Part shown: in pieces, positions 49,524-61,000 of the stretch
How the letters are laid out: each line of letters starts with the position of its first letter
Numbering within the stretch: the first letter of the stretch is position 1
Source: Botrytis cinerea B05.10
Lineage: Eukaryota > Ascomycota > Leotiomycetes > Helotiales > Sclerotiniaceae
Reading direction: 5' to 3'
Assembly (NCBI RefSeq): GCF_000143535.2
Contig: NC_037322.1
Coordinates: forward strand, 248,001-312,000
DNA: 64,000 nucleotides
Made by a program: the position numbers and the translations under genes
Notes under the pieces: model-generated
Databases searched by the model: none
Seen by the model: only the letters and a program-made list of their open reading frames with translations
Told to the model about the DNA's origin: nothing

Positions 49524-50532
49524 CCATCTCACGCTACCCAGTCCTGCAAAAGGCCATGAGTGCAGGACCGAGGGAGGTTATGCCATGCTGTGACTCTGCA
49601 CGAAGGAGACAAGTTCCCCTGAATGATGCTGCGATGTGAGATGAGATGAGATGCGATGGGAGGATATAGTTCAAACCTTCTTTTCCTCATATCCGGCATT
49701 CGTATCCGATGCAAATAACCCTTTCTTCTGCTCTGTACATAGTAGGTGTGTGTATACAGTCAAGTCTGTCCAGCCATCCCATCCACTTTATTGATTCAGA
49801 TCACGTTCGCATACCGTACCATCATCTCTCCATCCATCCATCCATCCATCCATCCATACTGCACACTCCAAACACCGAATCATTTCTTATAATCACCACC
49901 TCTACCACCACCACCACCTCTTCCTCCTCCTCCTCCCAAGGCTTCTTTATCTCATTCCATAGATATTGGATCGCTTAATTCATGCTCCCACCAGACCGAG
50001 TTAGCCTCTTCCTTCTCGTCTCCTCTCCTCTTGCCTTGATTATTATTATTATTAAGTGTACCTACCTACTTACTTACTTACTTACCCACCAGAAGGAGAA
50101 AGCTAGAAAGAAGGCTGTCAAGTTTATTAATTTATCATCTTTCATCCGTCCAAACCCAAAACCCCCAAACCCCTTCTAATCACAACGCTTCTCCCACCAC
50201 CAGACTGCACCGTACAATCAATCAATCAATCGATCGATCAACCAACCAACCAATCGACCTACCTGTCTATCTATCCACCCACTCACTCGCTCACTCACTT
50301 ACGACCCCCCGACCGACAATTTCTCACTTCACTCAAAACTACCACTACCACCACCACTACTACCACCGCCACAACTCTCTCCAATATAATTTCACCCAAA
50401 AAGAACAATTCCCAACTGGCCAATCTACTTTTGATTTTTTTTGTTTTTTTGTTTTTTTGTTTCATCAATTGACTCTATTAATTTCATGAATTTCTCCCAT
50501 TTCCACCCCATCTGCAAAGTACATGAGGCGAA
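48255..50532. other. Microsatellite-dense intergenic region and 5' leader of the RING/PHD gene
   Basis: Contains many short tandem repeats: CA/CATA (48634-48662), GGTTA (48910-48930), TATG (48944-48967), CTGT (49484-49519), CCAT (49826-49857), ACC/TCC (49886-49936), TTA, ACTT (50065-50090), ATCA/ATCG (50217-50240) and TTTTTTG (50435-50462). The last kilobase is strongly pyrimidine-rich, as in long fungal 5' leaders. No gene is supported. Confidence 0.65.
49484..49519. repeat. (CTGT)n tetranucleotide microsatellite
   Basis: About nine perfect CTGT units in a row. Confidence 0.9.
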
Positions 50533-52848
50533 ATGACAGACGCATGCATTGTATGTTTAGAAGACCTGGAGGTGGCCGCGGTCCAACAGCAGGAAGAAGA
50601 AGAAAAAGTTGGGGTTCCGGCTCCCGTCCCAGCACCCATTCTAGTGGTGCAAGACCCCCAAACCCATTCCCCAGCGCCTCGAGAGCTCGAGAGGGGCACC
50701 GCCGGCAAAGAGCCTGAGTTCGAGCAGTCGCTGCGTCGTCAATGTATTTCTTCCGGGAAAGGTGCTGCCAATGGTAACGGCAACAATGCTTTATGCGTGG
50801 CTCAGATTAAACCGTGTGATCATGTTTTGCATGATCATTGTTTGAGGGAATGGAGTCAGAAGGCCAATAGCTGTCCCATTTGTCGGGCAAGCTTCAATTT
50901 GGTGCTGGTGCTGGATGGAGTTGGAGGTAAGCTGAGTGCTTTTTTAATTTTTTTATTTTGCCTTCGAGGGAGAGATTGGGTGGATTATTGTATTGCGACG
51001 AAGAGATGTCATTTTTGAGTTTTTGGTTGGTTTTATGTCTGGTAGATGCCTTTGGCGATGATGTAATTTCTCTTTCTTTGGAGGTTTGAAAGTTATATCC
51101 TCTTTGCGACTTTCAGCCAGAATTTGAGGGCGGCCTACGACGTTACGAGTCATACAATTATTTGGATCAATAGCTAACTTAACTTTGCAGGAACGGTACA
51201 ATCAGAATATACCGTCGAAGATCGAAAACAAACGGCCGAGTTCGATTTAGCTGCGTGGCAAGAAGATAACCCAGAAGATTATGAAGACGAGGAAGAAGGG
51301 AGATCGTGTCCAATCTGCGACCAGTCAGATCAGGAGGATGTGCTCTTATTATGCGACGGATGCGATGCTCCTTACCATACACATTGTATCGGCCTAGACA
51401 ATGTTCCAGGTGGTCACTGGTATTGTATGGAATGTGTGGAAAGCGGTGCTTTTGGTGAACATGATGAATCGCAAGGACCGGCGAGAGCAATCCCCTTTTC
51501 AGGACAGCGGATCAGCAGAACTCAGGCGAGCGTTCGACGTGCTCGTAGGAATGGCAGACAAGATAGATGGATTAATGCTTGGGGACAATTGAGCAGCGTG
51601 ATTCGGAATGTCGCTGGTGTTGATCTTGACTTTGCCGAGGATGATCAGGAGTTGAGAGGCTATAGGGACCTTCAACAATTTTCTGCCACGGAATTTAATA
51701 GATGGGAACAGCGATTACATATTGCCAGACGACAAGGTGCAGGTCAAATATTTCGAGCCGCAGCACCGCAAGTTGTTCGAGAGCGCATCCAACCACCGGC
51801 ACCTGTCATTGAAACTCGTGAGGAAAGACAGGCATGGGGAGCTATGGAGAGAGCTCAGCATCTTGATGATGCATCGAATGCGAGGAAGCGCAGAAGATCC
51901 ACTGCATCACCAGCTAGTCGTGGTGGCTCAACACCGGAAGAACCTGAACGTAAGCAGAAACGACCAAGAACAAGAATTGTTCAAAATGGATCATCATCTG
52001 TCGCATCATCCAGTACACACCCTCAACCTCGGCCTTCATCTAGCAGGAGTAATGGTTCACCAAGACAATCACCAAGACCTTCAGATGCTATAAATACGAA
52101 CATAAACACCAACGCAGAACCTACATTTCTTTCTTCACTTCTTCGAGAAGTCGAGATGGCACCATCTTCCGATGATGATTCGATAAGGTTTGGATTGGAT
52201 GTTACATCTAATCGAGCAAATGGTGCTACAAGCCCATCATTTGATTATTCATCTCCTGCTACTTCACCAGCATCTCCCGCATCTTTTCGCAGTCGCGCAA
52301 TATCAACCACACCCCCACCAAGAGGTCGACAATCTCGTTCTCCTCCGTTGAGTTCAACTGTTATGCCTGATTTTTCTGCTGTTCACTATTCACCAAATCG
52401 ATCACCAACCGTCGATTCACCAAGTCAAGCAGCCGGGAGTCATAACAAGAGAAAGAGAGATGGATCACCTACACCGGAAATTCGACAACCTCAACCTCGT
52501 CGACAAAAAATATCACGAGCAAGATCTCAAGATTCTTCGCCTGTACGAACAGATGTTGTACATTCATCAACATCTCGATCCGAAAATACATCCCCATTAC
52601 GAAATACAATGTCAATTGAAGAGAAACAAAGCATCAACAAAATAGTTAAAACAGCTCTAGGACCTCATTGGAAATCTCAAAAGATATCCGAAGAACAATA
52701 TGCTGATATCAATCGAAATGTTTCGAGGAAACTTTATGAACTTATTGCGGACAAAAATCATACAGATGGAGATAAAAGTTCATGGGAAAAGATTGCTACA
52801 ACGGAAGTTGGTAAGGCGGTTCAATCTTTGGGAAATCAAATTTCATGA
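50533..52848 (+). CDS. RING-H2 plus PHD finger protein (PHRF1-like)
   Basis: Exons 50533-50926 and 51191-52848 give 683 residues; the 264-nt intron is unusually long for this window. A RING-H2 finger starts at residue 5 (CIVC). After an 86-residue low-complexity insert it resumes as C95, H97, H100 and C103, closing with CPIC at 114-117. A canonical PHD finger follows at about 171-214 (CPICDQSDQEDVLLLCDGCD, then YHTHC and HWYCMEC). The remainder is Ser/Pro/Arg-rich with SPxR-like repeats and ends in a conserved-looking helical segment (INKIVKTALGPHWKSQKISE). RING-PHD proteins of this order resemble PHRF1, a chromatin-reading ubiquitin ligase. Ligase activity and histone specificity are inference. 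Confidence 0.85.
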
Positions 52849-54935
52849 AATGGATTTGGAATGGAATTTAATTGTTACGAAACGCATATCACGAACAAAC
52901 GGACGGCGAAAACATCTTCGGGACATTTTCTGGAGGTTGCTCGAGGGCATATTGAAACAGGAGTCACAACTTACTATTAGCGAATGGAATTACCTTTTTT
53001 TTTTTCTTCTTCTTATGTTACAAGGAAAAAAATGTAATTTGGTGTTATATGGAATGGAATGGAAATGGTGTGGTTCATTACAAGGCATTGGTATGCATAA
53101 TGTGAATTGCTATTTATGATACCATTAATATATTTTTTGCGCTGGAGCAATGGGAGAATGGGAGAATGGGAGAGTGTACAGATGGGAGGGAACTCTGGTT
53201 TTCGGATTCGGAAAATTGGAAAAATGGAGACTAGAGAATGGGGATTGGTGATTTGTGATTTGAGTGCTTGTATTGTAATATTTTGAGATGGGGGATGGAG
53301 AGAGAGATATACATGGGGTTGTTTTGCTGGGAGGATTATTTGGAGAGGGGAGAGAGGAGGAAGAGGGGGTTGTATATTGAGATTTGAGAGGTGAGAGGTG
53401 GGAGGTCAGGAAAGGAGTGGGGAAAGGAGTGGGGAAAGGAGCAAGGACGAAGGGTGAGAGGAATGGGAATGATAGATATACGAATGAGAGTTAAGGGGAA
53501 AGAAATGGTTGATGGTGATGGAGGTGATGGAGGTGATGAGGTGGTGGAGGTGGTGGAGGTGGTGGAGGTGGTGGTGATAGAAGGAGTTGTTAAGAAATGA
53601 AATAAGAAATTTTGAGAAAGTTTTGATAAATCTATCGATGGAGATATTGGATGTCAAATGTATGAAGTGTATGAAGTGTATGAAAAATATACTCGAGATA
53701 GAATGGGAAGAATGTGAAGAGAGGATGAATGGCGGTGGTGTAGATGATAGACATTTCCATCTCAGTATTCCTAGGTAGGTGGATGTCATGTCATGTGATG
53801 TGAGGATAGGATGATGTGGATTGTATTGTATGCAAATGAGTATCTAGTATGTATGTACCCAACCCAGTAATGCCTACCAACCTAGGTCATTCATCCATTG
53901 TGTTCACTATCAATCGTGCACGTGGAAAAAATTCTACACGCGAAATTTTTCAACTGGGGGAAAGTGAGAAATTGAGAAATTGCTTGGGGATTATGGGTTT
54001 TCATCTTTTTCCAGCTGTGAACGTGTGTGAATATGTATTTGTATATGTATATGTATATGTTCCAACGATGATCCAGCCAGAAAGAGATATCTCGTCTCCT
54101 CGCTCGCCCATCATCCCTCCCTTCTTCCCACCACCGCCTCCCGCAAAATGCGCACGCAGAAAAGAAATGTAAACAGTCGCTATCTAACAGTTCCCGTAGG
54201 TACAGACGAGGGTACCGCTAGCGAAAAAAGCCTGAGATGTTCAATCTAGGCATCGATAAATGGTCAGGACGTTCTGGGGTGAATCGGGTCTTGATGATAA
54301 GGATTGATGCCGTGGATTGCGGGAGCGAGAAGGTCCAAGGAGGAGATGCCTTTTTATGCTGTGTGGTGGGCACGTGAGGGGCTAGTCTGGATGGGGCTGG
54401 TGGCGTGGGAGGATTTTTGGGAGGGAGAGGATTGATTGCTTATTATTGGTGGGATGGATGGGGGATTATTAGTCAGCAGCGTGGAATTTATTTTTTGGAT
54501 GGTGGGTTGCTTGCTGTGCTTGTGTGGTGCCGTGTGGTGAGTGCGCAGAAGAAGAGAAGTTTGTTTGTTTGTTTGTTTGTTGCACGTACCTTGCCTTACC
54601 CTACCTTAACTTCTGCACGCAAATATGACGTCGAGTAGTAGGGGATGCAGTCGAACTGCGCAGAGATTATTATGTATGTATCTTCTTTCTTTCGGTTTGC
54701 CTCGAGGGGAAATGGTGGAGTGGTGTCGATGATTTGTCTGTCATGCGCTTGCTTGGTCGAGAGAGCTTGCGGGATTTGGGAAAACTCGGTGCGGAGGCGT
54801 TGTTTATATGCTCAATGGCTCAATGGCTCAATGGCTGGTGTTTGAGTGTGTATGTTTGGCAGGAGGATGGCGGGATTGTGAAAGATTGATATTCGTATCG
54901 ATGTTGAAATCATCGACTAACAAATTCCATCTCAG
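52849..54935. other. Intergenic region, purine-rich and repeat-rich
   Basis: Includes GGAATGG-type runs (53050-53070), GGGAGAAT repeats (53150-53172), GGGGAAAGGAGT repeats (53408-53440) and a GGTGGAGGT run (53518-53576) whose translations make low-complexity frames on both strands. Later come TGTATA repeats (about 54035-54060), TTTG repeats (54560-54581) and a TCAATGGC triplication (54811-54836). The 5' exon of the mL46 gene probably lies somewhere in the last 300 bp. Confidence 0.55.
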
Positions 54936-56045
54936 ATTCCTCAAGACCAGCCTTCGTTCCTCGAACGCCTCTCCGTACCCGCACACCATGTATACCAGCA
55001 CCCGGCTCGCGAAGTTATGCGGTCGCTGCTTCGACTTTTAAACCTCTCGATGGGCCTTCCTCTCACCTCCCACATGTTTCCTCCATGCCTCCTGTCTCCC
55101 CTTCCCCGGGAGCAACGACGTATAAAATTTCGACCGGGATTATCCTCAGTCGGCCTCCGCTCCTCACGGAAACCGCCACGCCTTTCGAAAAAGCATTTTA
55201 TCTCTACCAGAAACGGTTGAATGAGAGATTGGTCTTGCCATTCACGAGATACTTTTATCACAAGAAAGATCAACCGGCGGATCTGGAATGGAAGGCGAAG
55301 GTTAAGGAGAGGAATGGGGTTGCGGCGAGAGATATTGGAGGGTATAGGGCTTATGGGGAAGAGGGCTGGAATGATGAAGTGTTGATTGGGGGACAAGAGG
55401 AAAAAGTGGCGGAGTGGGATAATATTGCGGGGAAGTTGGTGGAAGAGGGGATGGGAGAGGATTTGGAAAAGGTGAAGTTGGAGAGTAGAGAGGGAGAGGC
55501 GGATAAGAGGAGTTTGGCGAGGAAGATGGATGAGACGGTTTACTTGGTTGTGAAGGGGAAGGAGAAGACGCTGGATAGGGAGGGCAAGGAGGTAAAGGTG
55601 GATGTTTGGGAGTTTCCGAGGGGGGATATGGTGGGGAATGAGGTTTTGCATACGGTTCGTTGGTTTCTTTTCCTCCTCTTTTCTATGTGTCTTCTGGCTC
55701 CCTTGCTTCCGTCTCTTCGTACCCGACGATATTATTCTGATACATAAACTAATACCCTCAAAGGCAGCTCAAAGAATTCTTGCCCAAACAGCAGGCGAAA
55801 ATATGAACACATGGATAGTAGGACATATCCCAATTGGTAGCCTCACCATCAAACCCTCAAAGAAGTTTGGAAGAGAAGCAGAAAAGGTATTTTATATGAA
55901 AGGAAGAATTATGGCGGGACAAGCGGATCTTAAGGGGAATGCATTTGGAAAGGAAGATTTCATGTGGTTGACGAGGAAGGAGATTGAGGAGTTGGTTACG
56001 AAGAGGTTTTGGAGTCAGGTGGGTGGGATGTTGGGGGGTAGGTAA
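54936..56045 (+). CDS. mrpl17: Mitochondrial large ribosomal subunit protein mL46 (MRPL17/MRPL46), 5' exon unresolved
   Basis: Well-supported exons are 54936-55654 and 55764-56045, spliced in phase (GTTCGT...AAAG). The product has a mitochondrial-targeting-like N-terminus (PGSRSYAVAASTFKP). The mL46 core follows: YKISTGIILSRPPLLTETAT, FEKAFYLYQKRLNERL, ARKMDETVYLVVKG, WEFPRGD (degenerate Nudix-like), AAQRILAQTAGENMNTWIVG and FMWLTRKEIEELV. The frame upstream of 54936 closes at a TGA (54905-54907), and a CTAAC...CTCAG acceptor lies just before 54936, so a short first exon carrying the ATG is expected further upstream. I could not choose among several ATG/GT combinations between 54640 and 54870. 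An internal ATG at 55085 would lose the targeting sequence. Confidence 0.82.
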
Positions 56046-56764
56046 AGAGAGGTGTGGATGAAGAATATTTGGGTCTGTTTGTCCCAATGGAAGAATATCT
56101 GTATCGGTAGGGGTATTGAAATGGATGGGAATGGAAATGGGAATGGGAATGGAAATAGGGATGAGAGATGGATGATGAAATCTTATGCGAAAGATTTTAT
56201 TCATACGAAAGAAAGAGAAAATGGAGAAGATGGAGTAGAAGATGAATATTATATTATATTGTAGAATAGCATAGCAGAGCTGAGGAAAAGAAAAGAAAAG
56301 AAAATGTATTCTAGAGTTTTTTTTTTAATGAGGTTTTTGAGGTTTGAGGTTTTTATCAAATACAATGGAAGTGGTGGTCTAATCTTCTAGGCTTCAATTG
56401 AAATTTATATCAGATATACTTTTACTCTTACACTTGCTCTATGAATACTTTATGGATATGAATATAAGGCTACCATACACATATACTAGGGCATACACAC
56501 ATACTAACTTATAAGATTGAGCGAATTATATGATCTTAGTAATGATTATATATTTTTATATTTATTATTAGTTATACTTTTGAGGAGGGAGTTTGTAAAA
56601 TGTTATACTCATAAACTTGTGTGTGTGTGTATATGTGTGTGTGTATTTTTTTATGTTGATAAAATTATTATTATTATTAGAATAATAAATGAATGAATGA
56701 ATGAATGAATGAAACTTTTCGAGGAGGGGTTTCGAGTTTGGGGTTTGATGTGATTTGATGTGAT
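56046..56764. other. AT-rich intergenic region next to the retrotransposon
   Basis: 3' flank of mL46. It contains GGAATG repeats (56120-56157), a T run (56318-56327), GT runs (56620-56645), ATTATT runs and a GAAT run (56688-56714). No gene is seen. Confidence 0.6.
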
Positions 56765-57325
56765 TGTTACGGGAGCTGCCTCTAGGGTCACGTGGAAGTG
56801 TCTAGAGATCTCTCGAGGTGGTTTAGACTAGACTTCAAGTAGGAATTCAATAAGGTTGTAACTGGTTGCAATTCTCGTAACTATAGTAATGAAACTAATG
56901 ATTGTTCTTGAGCACGAAGCTCTACATTGTAATGAAACCCATTCCATATATAGACCTTCGTCCTGAAGTCGAATCGACAAGTCGAGTCGGCAAGTCGAGT
57001 CGGCTTTGTAGTCACATGACACTTGTCCTGTGACTCTTATTGTCCTAGTTTGTCCTTTTGTCCTGGGGCTAATCCCCTGGGGTATTACTAATATAACTTC
57101 GCGAAAAGTTTGCAAAGTTATGTTCGGCGTTTCCTAGAACCTATTGTCCTAGGAACTGTATCCTACGTTCTAGGATATCCTATGACTAATACTATATACA
57201 TGCCTGAGGCTTTCCTTGGGTGCCTAGTGTCCCCCGGTATACTGCAGCTGAATCACTGAGGCCTATAATACCATTATAGCCTATACGTTGGTGATTCTAC
57301 AGCCTGTTACTAATCCGTCGTAACA
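56765..57325 (-). repeat. 3' LTR (561 bp) of the Gypsy element
   Basis: Homologous to the 5' LTR and nearly identical over the final 150 bp (one G/A difference in the last 16 bases). It differs completely over about 70 nt at 56962-57031, where it carries a duplicated aagtcgagtcggc unit. It lies 98 bp upstream of the antisense ORF. Confidence 0.93.
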
Positions 57326-57336
57326 CTATCCCCTTC
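57326..57336 (-). other. Polypurine tract of the Gypsy element
   Basis: On the minus strand GAAGGGGATAG directly abuts the TGTTACG start of the 3' LTR, the expected place and composition for the plus-strand primer of reverse transcription. Confidence 0.75.
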
Positions 57337-57423
57337 TTAGCCTAGCGCTTGTCCCAAGCGTTTATATTAGTACGTCTTCCCTTCTGTATTTAATGTAAGT
57401 GAGTGTGATATTTTCTTTTCATT

Positions 57424-58041
57424 ATGCCTCCTGTCCGAACAACTTCTGTTCATGATCCCGCATTCTTATCCGCTCGTGTCGCCCGTTCTGGTAGTAAACG
57501 TGAGCCTTGTGCTTTGTGTTTTCAAACAGGTCGTGATTGTTTGGTGGACGAAGAATTGTCAAAACGCTGTTCCGCGTGTATTCGTTTCAAGAAGGGTCGC
57601 TGTCACCCTGGGTTTGCGATGCCTTCTCAATATGAATCTCTGGAGCGACAGCAGGAGCAGCTTCGCTTGGAAGAGGAAAAGGCTTTTGCCGAATCGCAAG
57701 TTCTTTCCGCTAAGTCCCAAGAATTGACGGCTCGAATTCTTCGTTTGCGTCGTCAACAAGAATTTCTTCGCAAGCGTGAAAAGGAGATGATTCGTCGAGA
57801 TCTTCGTACGCTAGAAGAGCTTGATCTAGCTGAGGAGAATGAAAGGTTGGAAAAGGAAAAATTGGAAAAGGAGCGTGCGGAGAAAGAGACAGCAACCGCT
57901 GTTACTACGTCTACTCCTAGTGGTTCTTCTTTTGGTTTCTTCGACCCCTCGTTGCCTTTGTTGTCTGATGCGGAGCTTGAGGCTTTGTTGGCAGATGTGG
58001 GTACTTCAGGTGGAATGCCCGTAGTTTCTCAGGGCAGCTGA
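57424..58041 (+). CDS. Antisense accessory ORF: Zn2Cys6-like cluster, coiled coil, acidic tail
   Basis: A 205-codon intact frame runs opposite to Gag-Pol and overlaps its last 125 bp tail to tail. Cysteines at 29, 32, 39, 49, 52 and 60 give CX2CX6CX9CX2CX7C, within the GAL4-type consensus, although the first loop (FQTGRD) is less basic than usual and the second (IRFKKGR) more so. Residues about 68-150 form a strongly charged Glu/Arg/Leu helix likely to be a coiled coil. The C-terminus has an acidic-hydrophobic segment (LLSDAELEALLADVG) like an activation motif. The ATG is 98 bp beyond the LTR edge, and a TATTTAA word lies at 57387-57393. I do not recognise the protein. A DNA- or RNA-binding regulatory role is inference. 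I have a vague memory of extra ORFs in Boty-type elements but cannot verify it. Confidence 0.72.
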   Translation: MPPVRTTSVHDPAFLSARVARSGSKREPCALCFQTGRDCLVDEELSKRCSACIRFKKGRCHPGFAMPSQYESLERQQEQLRLEEEKAFAESQVLSAKSQELTARILRLRRQQEFLRKREKEMIRRDLRTLEELDLAEENERLEKEKLEKERAEKETATAVTTSTPSGSSFGFFDPSLPLLSDAELEALLADVGTSGGMPVVSQGS

Positions 58042-61000
58042 GATCTTCCTTGAGTTCCCATGTGTTTTCTGAATGTGGGTAGTCTAACCATTTGATCAAA
58101 TACTTGACCTTGTCTCTGACGTATTTGCAGTCTAGTATTGTTTCGACATCGTATATGGCGTTTGGGTTGACTGGTTCAATTTCTGTAAATGGCGCATTTG
58201 GCGCTCCTGGTGGTGCTGGTTCGAGCAAGGATATGTGGAATACTGGGTGGATATTCATTGTGTCTGGTAATTTCAATTGATAATTAACCGTTCCTATTAC
58301 CTTATCAATCTTGAATGGTCCTAGTTTCCTGTGGTCGAGTTTATTGCTTGGTCTCTTGGTTTCGATGTTTCGTCGTAGCAAATAAACTTTATCCCCCTCT
58401 TTAAGCGTAGGTTCCATACTACGTTTCGTATTGTAGTACGCTGCTGTTCTGGAAGATATGAATCTTAGATCAAGAGCCAGTTGCTCTTGGAGATCTTTCA
58501 ACTGTTCGACTTGTACTATCGCTGATTCGGCATTAACTTCTTGTGGTATCGGGATTTTATACGCTTGTGGATTAAACCCAAAATTAGCTCGTGCTGGTGT
58601 GATTTTCGTGGTTTCCGTTTCCGATGTATTGTATGCGAACTGTGCCATGGGTAATAGTTCTACCCAATTGTCTTGTCGATAATTTACATAGCATCTAAGA
58701 TATGCTTCCATTGTCTGATTGGTCCTCTCTGTTTGACCATCTGTTTGTGGGTGGAAAGATGTCGATAGCTTTCTCTTGATACCCATAAGTGCTAATAAGG
58801 TAGTCCAGAATTTCGAGGTAAAGAGCTTGTCTCGATCCGAGATTATCTCATCTGGTACTCCGTGTATGCTTACTATGATCCTAAGGAACACATATGCTAG
58901 TTGCTCAGCATCCCATGTTTCCTTGAATGGTATCATATATGCAAATTTCGTTAGCCTGTCTACTATATTGAGTATCGCGTCGTACTCAATTCCTGTAGTA
59001 GGATCCTTTGAGAGTGGTAGTTTGACCACAAAGTCCCATGTGATGGACTTCCATGGCTGAGAAGGCATGTCTGGGGTCTGGAGCTGACCATACGGAGCAT
59101 GTCGTGATGACTTGTTTCGTATGCAGGTGTCACAATTTCCAACAACTTCTTCAACTATCGTTCTCATTCGTGGGAAGTAACTGATTTCCCGTATTCTTGC
59201 AAATGTCCTTGCAATTCCTTGGTGTCCATGTGCCGGCAATCCGTGTTGTTCCGTCACAAATTCCTTGGTCATTTGACTCGGAATGTATACTTTTCCATGA
59301 AAGTATATGGTATCATTTTCTATAGTGAATCCTGGTTCTATTGTCTTACGTATGCGTGTGGCAGTAGCATCCTTGTCGTAGTGTGATTGGATCTGTTTCC
59401 TAAGGTAGTTGTCTTCCAACAGGTGTGTTGCTGCAAGCTGTGGTGCATTGTAAACCAGTGATTCGCCGTCTTTCTTGAATATAGCGTATGACTCGTACGT
59501 TTTGTTTTCTTGATATTCTGGTTTTCGGCTAAGAGCGTCGGCTCTAGCGTTTTCTGATCCTTTGACATATGAAATTCTGAAATTGTAGTTGGCCATGGTC
59601 TCCGACCATCTGACCTGTCGTCTGTTTAACTGCTTCGTTGTGGTGAAGTAAACCAAGTTCTTATGATCTGTATACACCTGTACTGTGTATTTCGATCCTT
59701 CCAAATATACTCGCCATTCTCTAAATGCATCGACTATCGCCAGCAATTCTTTGTCATATATCTCGTAATTCAACTCAGCTGGTGATAGTTTTCGGGAATA
59801 GAATGCGATTGGCTGGTATTTTCCATTCTGGCCCGGTTGGCTCAGAACTGCTCCTATAGCGAAATCCGAGGAGTCCGTCTCCACTATGATTTCTTTCTCT
59901 GGGTCAAAAGTCAATAGTATTGGCTCTTCTGCCACTGCTTGTTTGAGCGTATCGAATGACTCCTGTGCTTTGGCAGTCCATTCGAAGCTTCCTTGATCTT
60001 TTCTGGTTAACGTGGTCAAGGGTGTAGTAATCCCTGAATAACCCTTGATAAATCTTCTGTAGAAGTTGACGAACCCTAGAAAGGATTGTACTTCCTTGAT
60101 TGTGGTTGGCTGCTTCCATTCGAGCACTGCCTTAACCTTGTCTTTGCTCATCTTGAGCCCTTGGCTTGATACGGTGAATCCCAAGAATTCTGTCTCTGTG
60201 ACATGGAATTCGCATTTGCTTGGTTTGCACAGCAAGTCTGCCTTGGATAGGCTTTCGAGGATGTTGCTAACGTCCTTAATGTGTTGAACCTTGTTGTTTG
60301 AATATACTAGGATGTCGTCCAAGTAGCATATACAGCAAGTATCCAAGTATTGTGACAACACATTGTTCATAAGCCTCATGAAAGTAGCTGGTGCGTTGGT
60401 TAGCCCGAACGGCATAACTTGGTACTCGTATAGCCCGTATCTTGTTTTGAAAGCGGTCTTCCATTCTTCGCCTTCCTTCATTCTGATCAAGTGGTAACCA
60501 TTACGTAGGTCCATCTTGGTAAATATCGTAGCTCCGCCTAACCGATCTCTTAATTCCGTAGCTAATGGAAGTGGATATCGATCCTTCTTAGTGAGTGTGT
60601 TAAGCTTTCTATAGTCTACAACTAGTCTATCGGGTCCATCCTTCTTGGGTACCCACATAGTTGGACTGGCCACTTGGGACGCGGATTCCCTGATCCATCC
60701 CTTGGCTAAATTGTCGTCGATGTATTCTCTGAGCCTTTTTAACTCATCGGCTGACATTGAATAAATTGGGGTGTGCACAGGCATCTTGCCTTCCTCCAAT
60801 ATTATCTCATGATCCCATGGCTTGTGTTCCGGTAAAGCCTCATGGATCCCTGGTTCTTTGAAAACATGTTCATATTTCTTGTACTGTTCTGGTATCGTAG
60901 GCCTTTCTTTTGCCTCGATTGCGATTTCGTGCCGTGTCGTTGGCTTCTGCATTTGTAGAGGAGGTGTACTGGCCTTCGCTCTTAATGGAGGACCCTGGAC

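Noticed and set aside
53391..53789. Frames on both strands with Gly/Val or His/Ser runs
   Set aside because: They are translations of GGTGGAGGT-type repeats.
54941..55651. 236-codon minus-strand frame opposite mL46
   Set aside because: Shadow of a GC-biased real exon; Leu/Pro/His/Arg-rich with no domain, while the plus strand has clear mL46 homology.
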